64,000 nucleotides of DNA from Streptomyces cellostaticus. GTDB taxonomy: Bacteria > Actinomycetota > Actinomycetes > Streptomycetales > Streptomycetaceae. Made by a program: the position numbers and the translations under genes. Numbering within the stretch: the first letter of the stretch is position 1; each line of letters opens with the position of its first letter. The notes beneath the pieces are model-generated. The model was not told the DNA's origin, made no database searches, and saw only the letters and a list, made by a program, of their open reading frames with translations. Location: the NCBI RefSeq assembly GCF_023630175.1, contig NZ_JALLIN010000004.1, positions 62,001-126,000 of the forward strand, given 5' to 3'. This document shows, one piece after another, positions 37,480-46,441 of the stretch.

Positions 37480-38502
37480 TCAGCCGAGCACGACGATCTC
37501 GTCCGCGTCGAACGTCAGCCCCACCTCGTCCCCCGGCTCCGGCGCGACCCGGAGCGCGCAGGCCGCCTCCACGGGCGGTCCGCCGTCCCGGGGCAGCAGC
37601 CGTACGGCCACATGCGTGCCCCGGAAGGTGCGGGCGGTCACCACGCAGGGCAGCCCCTCCGCCGCCGCCACCAGCCGCACACCGGCGGGCCGGACCAGCA
37701 GTGGACGATCGCCCTGGACCGAGCCGTCGGGCACCGGCAGCTTGCCCCAGGGGGTGTCGGCGACGCCGTCGGAGACGGTGGCGGGCACCACGTTCTCGAA
37801 GCCGAGGAACCGGGCCACGAACTCGTCGGCGGGCCGTTGCCAGACCTCCAGCGGAGTCCCGGACTGGGCGATCCGCCCGTCCCGCATCACCACCACCCGG
37901 TCGGCCAGCGCGAACGCCTCGCCCTGGTCGTGCGTCACGGCGAGCACGGTGGTACCCAACCGGCCGAAGAGCTCACGGAGTTCCACCACGAGCCGGTCCC
38001 GGAGCGAGCGGTCGAGCTGGCCCAGCGGCTCGTCCAGCATCAGCAGCCGGGGCCGGGGCGCGAGCGCCCGGGCCAGCGCCACCCGCTGCTGCTCGCCACC
38101 GGACAGCCCGGCCACGGCCCGCCGGGCGGCGCCCGGCAGACCGACCAGCTCCAGCAGATCCCCCACCTCGGCGTCCCGCTGCCCCTTGGCGACCCCGTGC
38201 ATCCGCAGCCCGAAGGCCACGTTGCCGCCGACGTCCCGCTGCGGGAAGAGCTGGTGGTCCTGGAACATCAGGCCGACACCGCGCCGGTGCGCCGGCACAC
38301 CCGTCTGGTCCCGGCCACCGAGCAGCACCCGCCCCGAGTCCAGCGGCTGCAGCCCGGCCACCGCCCTGAGCAGCGTGGACTTTCCGCTGCCACTGGGCCC
38401 GAGCACACACACCACCTCGTGCTCGGCGACATCGAGGCCGACCGCGTCGAGCACGGGCCGCCCGCCCAGGCGCACGGTCGCGGCCTCGAGGCTCAGCAGC
38501 AT
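37480..38502 (-). CDS. thiQ: Thiamine ABC transporter ATP-binding protein
   Basis: This 340-residue ATPase has Walker A GPSGSGKS (35-42), Q-loop MFQDHQLFPQ, signature LSGGEQQR, Walker B LMLDEP and a C-terminal TOBE-like region. It is the third gene of an operon with thiB and thiP, overlapping thiP by one base (TGATG), so it energises thiamine import. Sequence alone does not separate it from iron or sulfate ATPases; the binding protein and the TPP riboswitch fix the assignment. Confidence 0.9.
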   Translation of the reverse strand: MLLSLEAATVRLGGRPVLDAVGLDVAEHEVVCVLGPSGSGKSTLLRAVAGLQPLDSGRVLLGGRDQTGVPAHRRGVGLMFQDHQLFPQRDVGGNVAFGLRMHGVAKGQRDAEVGDLLELVGLPGAARRAVAGLSGGEQQRVALARALAPRPRLLMLDEPLGQLDRSLRDRLVVELRELFGRLGTTVLAVTHDQGEAFALADRVVVMRDGRIAQSGTPLEVWQRPADEFVARFLGFENVVPATVSDGVADTPWGKLPVPDGSVQGDRPLLVRPAGVRLVAAAEGLPCVVTARTFRGTHVAVRLLPRDGGPPVEAACALRVAPEPGDEVGLTFDADEIVVLG

Positions 38503-40175
38503 CAGAACTCCCCCGTCCGGTCCGTGCGCAGCCGCTCCAGGACCAGCAGCGCGGCGGCGCACACCACCATCAGAATCGTGGACAGGGCCATCGCCTGCCC
38601 GTAGTTGAGCTCCCCGGGCCGGCTCAGCAGCCGGGCCACGGCGACCGGAAGCGTCGGGTTGTCGGGCCGCGCGATGAACACGGTCGCCCCGAACTCCCCC
38701 AGGGACACCGCGAAGGCGAACCCGGCCGCGATCAGCAGCGCCCGCCGCACCAGCGGCAGGTCGACCTCCCGCCACACCCGCCAGGGCGAGGCGCCGAGCA
38801 CGGCCGCCGCCTCCCTGAGCCGGCCGTCCACCGCCCGCAGCACCGGCAGCATGGTGCGCACCACGAAGGGGGCGCCGACCAGCGCCTGGGCGAGCGGGAC
38901 GAGGATCCAGGACTGCCTGAGGTCCAGCGGCGGCCGGTCCAGGGCGATCAGGAAGCCGAAGCCGACGGTGACGGCGGAGACACCGAGGGGCAGCATCAGC
39001 AGCGCGTCGAAGCCGCGCACCAGCCGCCCCGCGTCCCGGCGGGCCAGCGCGGCCGCGGCCAGCCCCCCGATCAGCAGGGCGATGCCGGTGGCGGCGACGG
39101 CGTACTCCAGCGAGGTCCACACGGCGTGCAGCGGCGCCACCAGGAAGGTGCCTCCGTCGGCGTCGGTCAGCGCCCGGTAGTAGCCGAGGCCGGGCGCGTC
39201 CAGGGAGCGCCGTACCAGGACGGCGAGCGGCAGGACGAGCAGCAGCACGACGGTGAGCAGGACCCCGGCGAGCAGCGCCCACTGCCCGGCGCCGCGCGGC
39301 CGGTGCGCGGTCGTCTCCGGGGCGACCAGGCGCAGCGCGCTCTCGCGCCGCCGCACCGTCCAGGCGTGCACGGCGAGGATCGTGCCCACCGCGACGAACT
39401 GGACGAGGGTCAGCACGGCCGCCGTGGAGAGGTCGAAGACCTCCGACGTCTGCCGGTAGATCTCCACCTCCAGGGTGGAGAACGTGGGGCCGCCGAGGAT
39501 CTGCACCACGCCGAAGGAGGTGAAGGTGAACAGGAAGACCATCAGCGCGGCGGCGGCCACGGCGGGCGCGAGGGCCGGGAGGGTGACCGTGCGCCACGCC
39601 GTCAGCGGTGCGGCGCCCAGCATCCGCGCGGCCTGCTCCTGCCGAGGGTCGAGCTGGGCCCACAGCCCGCCGACGGTCCGTACCACGACCGCGAAGTTGA
39701 AGAAGACGTGCGCCAGCAGGATCGCCCACACGGTGGTGTCCAGCCGCACGCCCCACAGGTCGTCCAGCAGCCCGCCGCGTCCGACGAGCGCCAGGAACGC
39801 CGTGCCCACGACGACGGTCGGCAGCACGAAGGGGACCGTGACGACGGCCCGCAGCAACTGCTTGCCGGGGAAGTCGAGGCGGGCGAAGACATGGGCGGCG
39901 GGCAGCGCCAGCAGCAGGGTGAGCGCCGTGGAGGCGAGCGCCTGCCAGGTGGTGAACCACAGCACGTGCCGGATGTCCGGCTGGGTGACGACGTCCGCCA
40001 TCCGCCCGAACCGCCAGACGCCGTCGGCCTTCAGCCCGCGCGCCACGATCGCGGTGACGGGCCAGGCGAAGAACACGGCGAAGAACACGGCGGGCAGGGC
40101 CATCAGCCCCAGCCGCGCCGCGCTCCCGCGTGCGGTGCCCTCGCGGGCCGCTACCTCAGTACGAGCGACGTCCAC
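38502..40175 (-). CDS. thiP: Thiamine ABC transporter permease
   Basis: The 557-residue permease is a fused double permease with about twelve membrane segments. It has two ABC coupling loops: RQEQAARMLGAAPLTAWRTVTLPALAP in the first half and LREAAAVLGASPWRVWREVDLPLVRR in the second. This fused layout is typical of ThiP/FbpB-type permeases. The GTG start lies inside the last 25 bp of thiB. The gene is part of the riboswitch-led operon. Confidence 0.9.
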   Translation of the reverse strand: MDVARTEVAAREGTARGSAARLGLMALPAVFFAVFFAWPVTAIVARGLKADGVWRFGRMADVVTQPDIRHVLWFTTWQALASTALTLLLALPAAHVFARLDFPGKQLLRAVVTVPFVLPTVVVGTAFLALVGRGGLLDDLWGVRLDTTVWAILLAHVFFNFAVVVRTVGGLWAQLDPRQEQAARMLGAAPLTAWRTVTLPALAPAVAAAALMVFLFTFTSFGVVQILGGPTFSTLEVEIYRQTSEVFDLSTAAVLTLVQFVAVGTILAVHAWTVRRRESALRLVAPETTAHRPRGAGQWALLAGVLLTVVLLLVLPLAVLVRRSLDAPGLGYYRALTDADGGTFLVAPLHAVWTSLEYAVAATGIALLIGGLAAAALARRDAGRLVRGFDALLMLPLGVSAVTVGFGFLIALDRPPLDLRQSWILVPLAQALVGAPFVVRTMLPVLRAVDGRLREAAAVLGASPWRVWREVDLPLVRRALLIAAGFAFAVSLGEFGATVFIARPDNPTLPVAVARLLSRPGELNYGQAMALSTILMVVCAAALLVLERLRTDRTGEF

Positions 40176-41236
40176 GACTTGACCCAGCTGTCACGGTTGG
40201 CGGCGATGGTGCCGGGAGCCATGGTCTCGGGGTTTTCGGCCTGCGGCCCGTACTTGGCGAAGTCCGGCGGGACCGCGGCGCCCTCGCGCACCGGGTAGAC
40301 GAACATGTTGAGCGGCATGTCCTCCTGGAACTCCTTGGTGAGCAGGAAGTCGAGGAACGCCTTGCCGCCCTTGGCGTTCTTGGCGTGGCTCAGCAGGCCC
40401 GCGTACTCGGTCTGCCGGAAGCAGGTGCCCTGGGACACCCCGGTGGGGGCGGTGTCGGGCCGCTTCTTCGCGTAGATGACCTCGGCGGGCGGCGAGGAGG
40501 CGTACGACACCACCAGCGGCCGGTCCCCGCCGGCCTTCCTGCCCTCCGACGATCCGGAGAACTCCTGGTAGTAGGCCTGCTCCCAGCCGTTGACGACCTT
40601 GACGCCGTTTTCCTTGAGCTTCTTCCAGTAGTCCTGCCAGCCGTCCTTGCCGAACTTCGCGGCGCTGCCCAGCAGGAAGCCGAGGCCCGGGGAGGAGGTG
40701 GAGGCGTTCTCGGTGACGAGGAGGTTCTTGTAGGCGGGCTCGGCGAGGTCGGCGAAGGTCCGCGGCGGGGTCAGCCGGTGCTCCTCGAAGTAGGCCTTGT
40801 CGTAGTTGACGCAGATGTCGCCGGTGTCGACGGGCGTGACGCGGTGCTCGTCCTGGTCGACGCGGTACCCGGGCAGGACCCGGTCGGAGCCCGCCGGCTC
40901 GTAGGACTGGAACAGCCCGTTGTCCAGGGCGCGCGAGAGCAGGGTGTTGTCGACGCCGAAGAAGACGTCGCCCTGCGGGTTGTCCTTGGTCAGCAGCGCC
41001 TTGTTGACGGCCTGGCCCGCGTCGCCGCTCTTGAGGACCTTGACCTTGTACCCGGACCGCTTCTCGAAGTCCTTCATGACGCTCTTCGAGACGAGCCACG
41101 AGTCGTGGCTGACGAGGGTCACGGTCCCGGAGTCCGCGGCGGAGTCCTTGGCGCCCTGCGACCCGCACCCGGTCAGCGCGGGCAGCGCGAGAAGGCCGAG
41201 CCCGGTGGCCACGGCCACGAGAGTCTTGTTGTGCAC
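40151..41236 (-). CDS. thiB: Thiamine-binding lipoprotein
   Basis: The 361-residue extracellular binding protein has a signal peptide with lipobox LTGC (Cys near residue 23). Segments such as DVFFGVDNTLLSRAL, TGDICVNYDK and VSYASSPPAEV match the ThiB family, which binds thiamine and its phosphates. The GTG at 41236 is preceded by AGGAGG 6-7 bases upstream. A TPP riboswitch and terminator hairpin precede it, so expression should fall when thiamine pyrophosphate is plentiful. Confidence 0.92.
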   Translation of the reverse strand: MHNKTLVAVATGLGLLALPALTGCGSQGAKDSAADSGTVTLVSHDSWLVSKSVMKDFEKRSGYKVKVLKSGDAGQAVNKALLTKDNPQGDVFFGVDNTLLSRALDNGLFQSYEPAGSDRVLPGYRVDQDEHRVTPVDTGDICVNYDKAYFEEHRLTPPRTFADLAEPAYKNLLVTENASTSSPGLGFLLGSAAKFGKDGWQDYWKKLKENGVKVVNGWEQAYYQEFSGSSEGRKAGGDRPLVVSYASSPPAEVIYAKKRPDTAPTGVSQGTCFRQTEYAGLLSHAKNAKGGKAFLDFLLTKEFQEDMPLNMFVYPVREGAAVPPDFAKYGPQAENPETMAPGTIAANRDSWVKSWTSLVLR

Positions 41237-41272
41237 TGGATGTCCTCCTGGGGTTGGCCAGGAAGAGACGCG

Positions 41273-41310
41273 GCCCCGCCCGGGCTCCGCGAGGGAGTCC
41301 CGGGCAGGGC
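41273..41310 (-). terminator. Expression-platform hairpin of the TPP riboswitch
   Basis: In the minus-strand transcript a stem of about 16 pairs forms (GCCCUGCCCGGG/CCCGGGCGGGGC plus CUCC/GGAG, with one bulged A and a 5-nt loop). It sits between the aptamer and the thiB ribosome site. It could act as the ligand-dependent terminator, or it may block translation if paired differently. No long U-tract follows. Confidence 0.65.
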
Positions 41311-41333
41311 GCAACAGCTTGAGTGATGACCGA

Positions 41334-41416
41334 ACTTCCTACCCAGAATGACCTGGGCGAGGTTCAGAGGGTCTGCGGCCCGGTTGCCGCACTCTCAGCG
41401 CTGTGGCGCTCCCCTG
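41334..41416 (-). ncRNA. TPP riboswitch (THI element) for thiB-thiP-thiQ
   Basis: On the minus strand the aptamer hallmarks occur in order: GGGGAGCGCC, GCTGAGAGTGCGGC (pyrimidine-sensing helix), CCGCAGACCCTCTGAACCT, then the CAGGTCATTCTGG hairpin and GTAGGAAGT closing the first helix. These match the known THI-box consensus (CUGAGA ... ACCCUUUGAACCUGA ... GGAUAAU ... GUAGGGA). It lies about 100 nt before thiB, and its promoter must sit within or next to the end of rlmN. Confidence 0.95.
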
Positions 41417-41448
41417 TCGGAATATGCAGATGTGTTGACGTGGCCAGA

Positions 41449-42555
41449 TTATCGCTCGGTCGCCGCGAGCTGACCACAGGCCCCGTCGATCTCCTGTCCC
41501 CGGGTGTCCCGGATGGTGACCGGTACCCCGTGGGCCGCGACGGCCTCCACGAACGCCTTCTCGTCCTCGGGCCGCGAGGCGGTCCACTTCGAGCCGGGCG
41601 TCGGGTTCAGCGGGATGAGGTTGACGTGCACGGGCTTGCCCCTGAGCAGCCGGCCGAGCCGGTCGCCTCGCCAGGCCTGGTCATTGATGTCCCGGATCAG
41701 CGCGTACTCGATGGACAGCCGGCGCCCGGACTTGGCGGCGTACTCGAACCCGGCGTCCAGCACCTCGCGCACCTTCCACCGGGTGTTCACCGGGACGAGG
41801 GTGTCGCGCAGCTCGTCGTCGGGCGCGTGCAGGGAGATCGCGAGCCGGCACTTGAAGCCCTCGTCGGAGAACCGGTGGATGGCCGGGACCAGCCCGACCG
41901 TCGACACGGTGATGCCGCGCTGCGACAGCCCGAGCCCGTCCGGGGCGGGGTCGGTCAGCGCCCGGACGGCGCCGACGACCCGCTTGTAGTTGGCGAGCGG
42001 CTCCCCCATGCCCATGAAGACGATGTTGGACAGCCGCGCGGGCCCGCCCGGCACCTCGCCGTCCCGCAGCGCCCGCATCCCGTCCACGATCTGGTGCACG
42101 ATCTCCGCGGTGGACAGGTTCCGGTCCAGGCCGGCCTGCCCGGTCGCGCAGAACGGGCAGTTCATCCCGCACCCGGCCTGCGAGCTGATGCACATGGTGA
42201 CCCGGTCCGGGTACCGCATCAGCACGGACTCCACGAGCGTGCCGTCGAACAGCCGCCACAGCGTCTTGCGGGTCGTCCCCTGGTCGGTCGACAGATGCCG
42301 CACGACCGTCATCAGCTCGGGCAGCAGCGCTTCCCGCAGCCTGCCGCGCGCGGCGGCGGGGATGTCGGTCCACTCCGCCGGATCATGCGCGTACCGCGCG
42401 AAGTAGTGCTGCGAGAGCTGCTTGGCACGGAACGGCTTCTCACCGATCTCGGCCACGGCGTCCTTGCGCTCGGCGGGCGTGAGATCGGCGAGATGCCGCG
42501 GCGGCTTCTTGGCTCCGCGGGGGGCGACGAAAGTGAGTTCTCCGGGCTTGGGCAT
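41449..42555 (-). CDS. rlmN: 23S rRNA (adenine2503-C2)-methyltransferase RlmN
   Basis: The 368-residue radical SAM enzyme methylates A2503 of 23S rRNA and A37 of some tRNAs. The iron-sulfur motif CGMNCPFC follows [13 protein letters not shown] binds SAM, and the C-terminal [14 protein letters not shown] holds the methyl-carrying cysteine. The ATG at 42555 was selected by family alignment. It is transcribed toward the thiamine riboswitch operon with only about 30 bp between. Confidence 0.97.
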   Translation of the reverse strand: MPKPGELTFVAPRGAKKPPRHLADLTPAERKDAVAEIGEKPFRAKQLSQHYFARYAHDPAEWTDIPAAARGRLREALLPELMTVVRHLSTDQGTTRKTLWRLFDGTLVESVLMRYPDRVTMCISSQAGCGMNCPFCATGQAGLDRNLSTAEIVHQIVDGMRALRDGEVPGGPARLSNIVFMGMGEPLANYKRVVGAVRALTDPAPDGLGLSQRGITVSTVGLVPAIHRFSDEGFKCRLAISLHAPDDELRDTLVPVNTRWKVREVLDAGFEYAAKSGRRLSIEYALIRDINDQAWRGDRLGRLLRGKPVHVNLIPLNPTPGSKWTASRPEDEKAFVEAVAAHGVPVTIRDTRGQEIDGACGQLAATER

Positions 42556-42718
42556 GGTGGTACCAGTGTCGCAGATCCAAGCGGGGAGCCCAGGCCGGAG
42601 CGGGGTGGGGACGGTCACCACGGGTGCCTGCCGTCAGCTCCGGCCGGCCCCGCACGGCCCGGGAACGGCCCGGGGCTGCGTGCTCCAGAGGTGGGATGAT
42701 CTTTCCATAGGAGTGCGA

Positions 42719-42946
42719 GTGGACATGCTTGAGCTGATGGAATGGCCGGCCGAGCGCGGGGTCACGACCGTCTTCAAGGTCGACGGTGACCGTACGGCGG
42801 AGCGGCGGACGGCATGGATGGTCATCGTCAGCGGTGGGCCGCTCGGCGAGGACTCGTTCTTCCGTGCCGACCTGCCCCGCCCGGAGGCATGCCTCGAATC
42901 CTTGCTCGCCCATCTGGAGAGCAGGGACCTGTCGCCGTTCGCGTGA
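42719..42946 (+). CDS. Small hypothetical protein (75 residues)
   Basis: This short acidic soluble protein (LELMEWPAERGVTTVFKVDGDR... then FFRADLPRPEACLESLLAHLES) has a GTG start 5 bp after AGGAG, so translation is credible. No family was recognised. It sits at the border of the variable region, divergent from rlmN. Codon use is normal for the genome. Confidence 0.6.
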   Translation: MDMLELMEWPAERGVTTVFKVDGDRTAERRTAWMVIVSGGPLGEDSFFRADLPRPEACLESLLAHLESRDLSPFA

Positions 42947-43263
42947 TCAGGATGTTCTCCGGGGCCGTTGCCGCCGCTCGTGGTTCCGCCGAGCCCGGGC
43001 CTCCCAAACGATCTTGAAAACTCTCGTGGGAGCGATGCCACGGAGGTTCCGGTCCCCCCTCCGCACGAGGAGCAGTGGGACCGTGGCGCCGAGACCTGGC
43101 GAGGTGACCTCCTCCTCCGGAAGCGACTTGCCGTGAGGCGGAGTCCTGGGCAGCTGCGGTTCCCACCTGCTCCGATGGTCCGCGGACGTCCGCGCTTGTC
43201 CGCCGTTGTTCATCTGCGTTGTCACGCAGATGAAGACTCAAGGCTGGGGGGGGCCGCGATACA
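42947..43263. other. Intergenic gap before a small membrane protein gene
   Basis: No credible gene was seen. The right part contains a strong operator-like inverted repeat (43209-43234). The rest appears unstructured. Confidence 0.5.
43209..43234. promoter_or_regulatory. Perfect 10-bp inverted repeat before the small membrane protein
   Basis: TTCATCTGCG (43209-43218) and CGCAGATGAA (43225-43234) are perfectly complementary with a 6-nt spacer, 30 bp upstream of the GTG at 43264. The AT-rich ends and position suggest a repressor operator overlapping the promoter. Confidence 0.55.
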
Positions 43264-43569
43264 GTGCGCGCCGTGGAGATACCCAGATGGTTCGTCTGGA
43301 TCGCTTTCGGTCTGGCCGTCTTGCAGGCCCTCGGCCTCGTTCCCGTCATCCGCCGGCTGCGAGGATCCGACCCGTCGGCGCATTTCGAGGCCCGCCTTGA
43401 CCTACTGGACGCCGTCGCTTCCCTGATGCTCCTTGGCGGCATGGTGCTGAGTCTCGCAGTGGCGGAGTCCTGGTTCTGGCTCACCTTCGCGGGCTTCGCA
43501 GCCATGACCGCCGTCTACGCCGTGAAGGGTGCTGTCCGGCTCCGAGCTCGCCGCCATCCCACGGCCTGA
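43264..43569 (+). CDS. Small three-helix membrane protein
   Basis: The 101-residue protein has three hydrophobic segments (WFVWIAFGLAVLQALGLVPVI, LDLLDAVASLMLLGGMVLSLAV and FWLTFAGFAAMTAVYAV) separated by charged turns. The start is GTG 43264 or GTG 43273. No family was recognised. An operator-like repeat is just upstream. Confidence 0.62.
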   Translation: MRAVEIPRWFVWIAFGLAVLQALGLVPVIRRLRGSDPSAHFEARLDLLDAVASLMLLGGMVLSLAVAESWFWLTFAGFAAMTAVYAVKGAVRLRARRHPTA

Positions 43570-43943
43570 TCCGAACGACAGGCTCAGACCGCTCGGCGCA
43601 CCGCTGCTTCCCGTCCTGGGTCTTGCCGGGGATATAGGTGACCTCGTTTTCGCTGCTCAGGAGTGGTGGGCTCGGGCGCCTGGCCGTCGTCGTCGGTCGT
43701 CACCGGCCGCTCTTGAGTAACCTCGGAGGGCCCAGAGACGGCCCAGCTTCGGTGCGCTCGACCGGCACCGCCCACAGCTTGGGAAGCTGCGATCATTCCG
43801 CTCCTACTGGCGCGCTGACCTGGGAGAACGGCGACAGGGTGGCCTCTTCGAGCGGGGCTGCTTTCACCGTGGTTCTCCACTGTTCCCCACTCGATCTGGT
43901 GCGCTTGTGGTGCGGAGCTGCTTGAACGGTGCTGAAGAGCGCC
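43570..43943. other. Intergenic region, lower G+C, no gene recognised
   Basis: Short open frames on both strands lack family-like sequence or a good ribosome site. Base composition is more even than in the rest of the window, which suggests foreign origin. Confidence 0.5.
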
Positions 43944-44564
43944 TCATCCCTGGCATTCTTTCGCCGTTCGGTGCACCTGCACGCTGTCCACTTGAAATGA
44001 GCCTTGGGGGAGGCGATTCCCCAAGTCCCAAGCCTTGTTGGCAAGCCGACTGGTGAACTCATCTGTCAGGGTGTTGGTACGGACGAGGATCAACTTGTAA
44101 TCCGCGCCAGCGTCCTTCTTGTTGCCGCCGACGACAGCCTGGACGTCCCACTTGCCGTAAGCGTCTGCTGACGAAGACTCGGCAAGCGTAGATGGCTCGA
44201 TGTGGCGGCTCAGGTAGTAGGTGGACCAGGCGTCAGCGCCTCGCACCACCAGCCAGTAGGATTCGTCCTTTTGGAGCCGTGGGGTCACACCCCTGACCGC
44301 CGTGCACTGGTCGACTTTGTCTCCCTGGGTGGGGCTGACGATGAGCGCCGGCGGTGGGGCAGTCGATCGGACCGAGGCTGACGCCCCGTCGTGGCTTTCG
44401 GACCCGGGGCCGCTGTACTGGAGCCATCCGGCCATGAACGCCCCGGCAGCACTGATGATCGCGGTGACTACCCCGATCCAAGCAGCCTTGACTTCAGGGG
44501 CCGCCCTGACGCGATGGTCTGATGTCTCGCGATCGGCCTCGGGGTCGCTTTGCGCCGTCGTCAC
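43944..44564 (-). CDS. Membrane-anchored hypothetical protein
   Basis: The product has about 206 residues with the GTG at 44564, which follows GGAGACCGA; longer forms starting at 44582 or 44651 are open. A short acidic cytoplasmic start leads to one membrane segment (WIGVVTAIISAAGAFMAGWL). A mostly polar external domain of about 150 residues follows, with two cysteines (DQCTAV and the C-terminal KECQG) that could pair. No family was recognised. Codon use is less GC-biased than its neighbours, which fits recent acquisition. Confidence 0.6.
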   Translation of the reverse strand: MTTAQSDPEADRETSDHRVRAAPEVKAAWIGVVTAIISAAGAFMAGWLQYSGPGSESHDGASASVRSTAPPPALIVSPTQGDKVDQCTAVRGVTPRLQKDESYWLVVRGADAWSTYYLSRHIEPSTLAESSSADAYGKWDVQAVVGGNKKDAGADYKLILVRTNTLTDEFTSRLANKAWDLGNRLPQGSFQVDSVQVHRTAKECQG

Positions 44565-45395
44565 TCGGTCTCCACGTCTCATGGCCAAGCTCACGAGGGT
44601 CCTCTGGCCGGCCGACCCGAAACCAGTCACTCCCCCCTTGGCCAGCACCAAGCACTAGCTAGGTGGGTCACGCTAGGTCAATCGCTTGGCCTCAGCTCCG
44701 AAACGGACAGGCATTCACCCAGACGGGTGAGGGGCGCCTCACTTGTACGCCTTACAAATATCCCGATCCGCACTTGAGCCATCAACTTGGGAAGCTTGGG
44801 TGCTTCCGGGACGGGAACCTTGCTGACCTGCGACGGAGCGATGCCGACGCCCGATGAACGCGGACTTCTCTCCCCGGTGTTCCCCGTGGTCCCCGCAGGA
44901 TCTGACCACCGCGTAAGGAATTCGATTCGAGCCCGCCCCGGCTGCTGTCGTCGGCGGGTGCAACAGCCTGACAGGGGTGTTGGTGTACGTCCCCGTCCAG
45001 CGTCGTTGATATCAGATCGCCGGCGACTTCGGCGTCCACCCGATCACGTTGTCGAAGTGGCTACGTCGTGCCGAAACCGGAGAGGGCGCCAGGCCCGCGG
45101 CGACGTCGGGTGAGTCGGCCGAGCCGCGCGGGGACCGCAAGCGGATCCGGTTGCTGGAGCAGGGGAATGAGGTGCCCAGGAGGGCTGCGGCGTATCTGGC
45201 GCAGGCGATCCCGCCGGCAGAATGATGTATCCGCCCGTCCCCGCGCGGGCTCGTGTCGCCCTCATCGGCCCGGCGGCCTTCCGTTAGCCTCGCTTCGTCC
45301 GAAGAGTCTCGATCCTCGCGGAAGGCGGGCCGGCGGAGATCAATCGAGAGCGCCTCGTCAGAACGCTGACGTTCTGGCTCCGGCCCGCGTTCGCG
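44565..45395. other. Gene-poor stretch holding a transposase remnant
   Basis: Apart from the IS3-type fragment (45013-45225), no coding sequence is supported. The left half (44650-44990) is low in G+C for this genome. The right end contains the start region of the BrkB-type gene. Confidence 0.5.
45013..45225 (+). pseudogene. IS3-family transposase OrfA fragment
   Basis: Reading 45013-45225 gives QIAGDFGVHPITLSKWLRRAE, then SGESAEPRGDRKRIRLLEQGNEVPRRAAAYLAQA, followed by a stop. This matches the C-terminal half of IS3-type OrfA: helix-turn-helix then the leucine-zipper stretch RNRLLEQENEVLRRAAAYL. A stop codon directly precedes the fragment, and no OrfB or inverted repeats were found. It is a decayed insertion sequence. 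Identification rests on the recalled family consensus. Confidence 0.8.
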
Positions 45396-46253
45396 TTGCG
45401 GGTCATCAACCGGTTTCAGAAGATCGTGGGTTTCGACCGCTCGATGGCCCTCGCGTCCAGCGCCCTGACGGCGCTGGTGCCGGTCTCCATCCTCCTCGGC
45501 GCCGTCTTCGGGCAGTACGACGCCGCGGAGCGGATCATCCAGCGCTACCAGCTCACCGGTGCGGGCGCCGAGGCGGTCAGATCGTTGTTCTCCCCTGCCC
45601 AGGGGAACAGCGCGAGTGTGGGCGTCTTCGGGGTCGCGTTTCTGACGATCTCGACGCTGAGTTTCACCCGGGCCGCGCAGCGGCTGTTCGAGCAGGCGTG
45701 GGAACTCAGGCCCCTCAGTGTGCGCAACACCCGCAACGGCTTGTGGTGGATCCTCGCGCTCGGCGGCTACGCGACGGTCATCGCGGTGCTTTCCGCCCTC
45801 CTGGGCGGGCACGCGCTGGGTCTGGTCGCCTCGGTGTGCGAGGTGCCGGTGACCGCGGTGTTCCTGGTCTGGAGCGGCCGGCTCCTGTCGGCGAAGCGGA
45901 TCGGCCTGCGGGACCTGGTGCCGTTCGGCGTCACCGGCGCCGCGCTGACGGCGCTGTACTCGGTGGGCGCGGCCATCTACCTGCCACGCCTGTTCAACTC
46001 CTCCGCCGCCCGCTACGGGGTGGTCGGTGCGGTCTTCGCGATGATCTCCGCCCTCTTCGCGGCCATGCTCGCCCTGGTCGCGTCGGCGGCACTGGGCCGA
46101 GAAGTACGGGACGAACTCGGCCGGATCCGTGCGGGCCACCGCCCGTCCGATCGCGAGGTCCGCCGGCAGTGGGACAAGGTGGTCGAGCAGACGCGGTCGC
46201 GGTGGCGCGTGGTCCGGGGCCAGGTCTCGCACCGTCAGGGCTCGGACCGCTGA
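45396..46253 (+). CDS. BrkB/YihY-family membrane protein
   Basis: At least 285 residues encode a multi-pass membrane protein with the YihY/BrkB pattern: RFQKIVGFDRSMALASSALTALVPVSI, about six segments and a charged tail. TTG 45396 is the first normal start codon, but family-like sequence (RERLVRTLTFWLRPAFALRV) begins upstream at about 45339, where no ATG/GTG/TTG exists. The true start may be a rare codon or has been lost. Function in this family is unclear. Confidence 0.8.
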   Translation: MRVINRFQKIVGFDRSMALASSALTALVPVSILLGAVFGQYDAAERIIQRYQLTGAGAEAVRSLFSPAQGNSASVGVFGVAFLTISTLSFTRAAQRLFEQAWELRPLSVRNTRNGLWWILALGGYATVIAVLSALLGGHALGLVASVCEVPVTAVFLVWSGRLLSAKRIGLRDLVPFGVTGAALTALYSVGAAIYLPRLFNSSAARYGVVGAVFAMISALFAAMLALVASAALGREVRDELGRIRAGHRPSDREVRRQWDKVVEQTRSRWRVVRGQVSHRQGSDR

Positions 46254-46441
46254 CGGGGGCGTCCCCGGCCACCGGCGGCGCCACGGCCGTTGCCGGTGGC
46301 CCGTGGTCCTCCCGGGTTCGCGGGATCCGTGGTGCGTCACATGTTCCGCCGGCCGCGCCGGAACGGCGGGAAGCCCCCACCGCGACAGTGCCGCGGACGC
46401 GCACCGGCTCCGGGCGGGGGAGCGTCCGGGCACCCCCTTGC

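Noticed and set aside
44787..45113. 108-codon plus-strand frame in the accessory patch
   Set aside because: No family similarity; it overlaps the IS3 OrfA fragment in a different frame that does show similarity.
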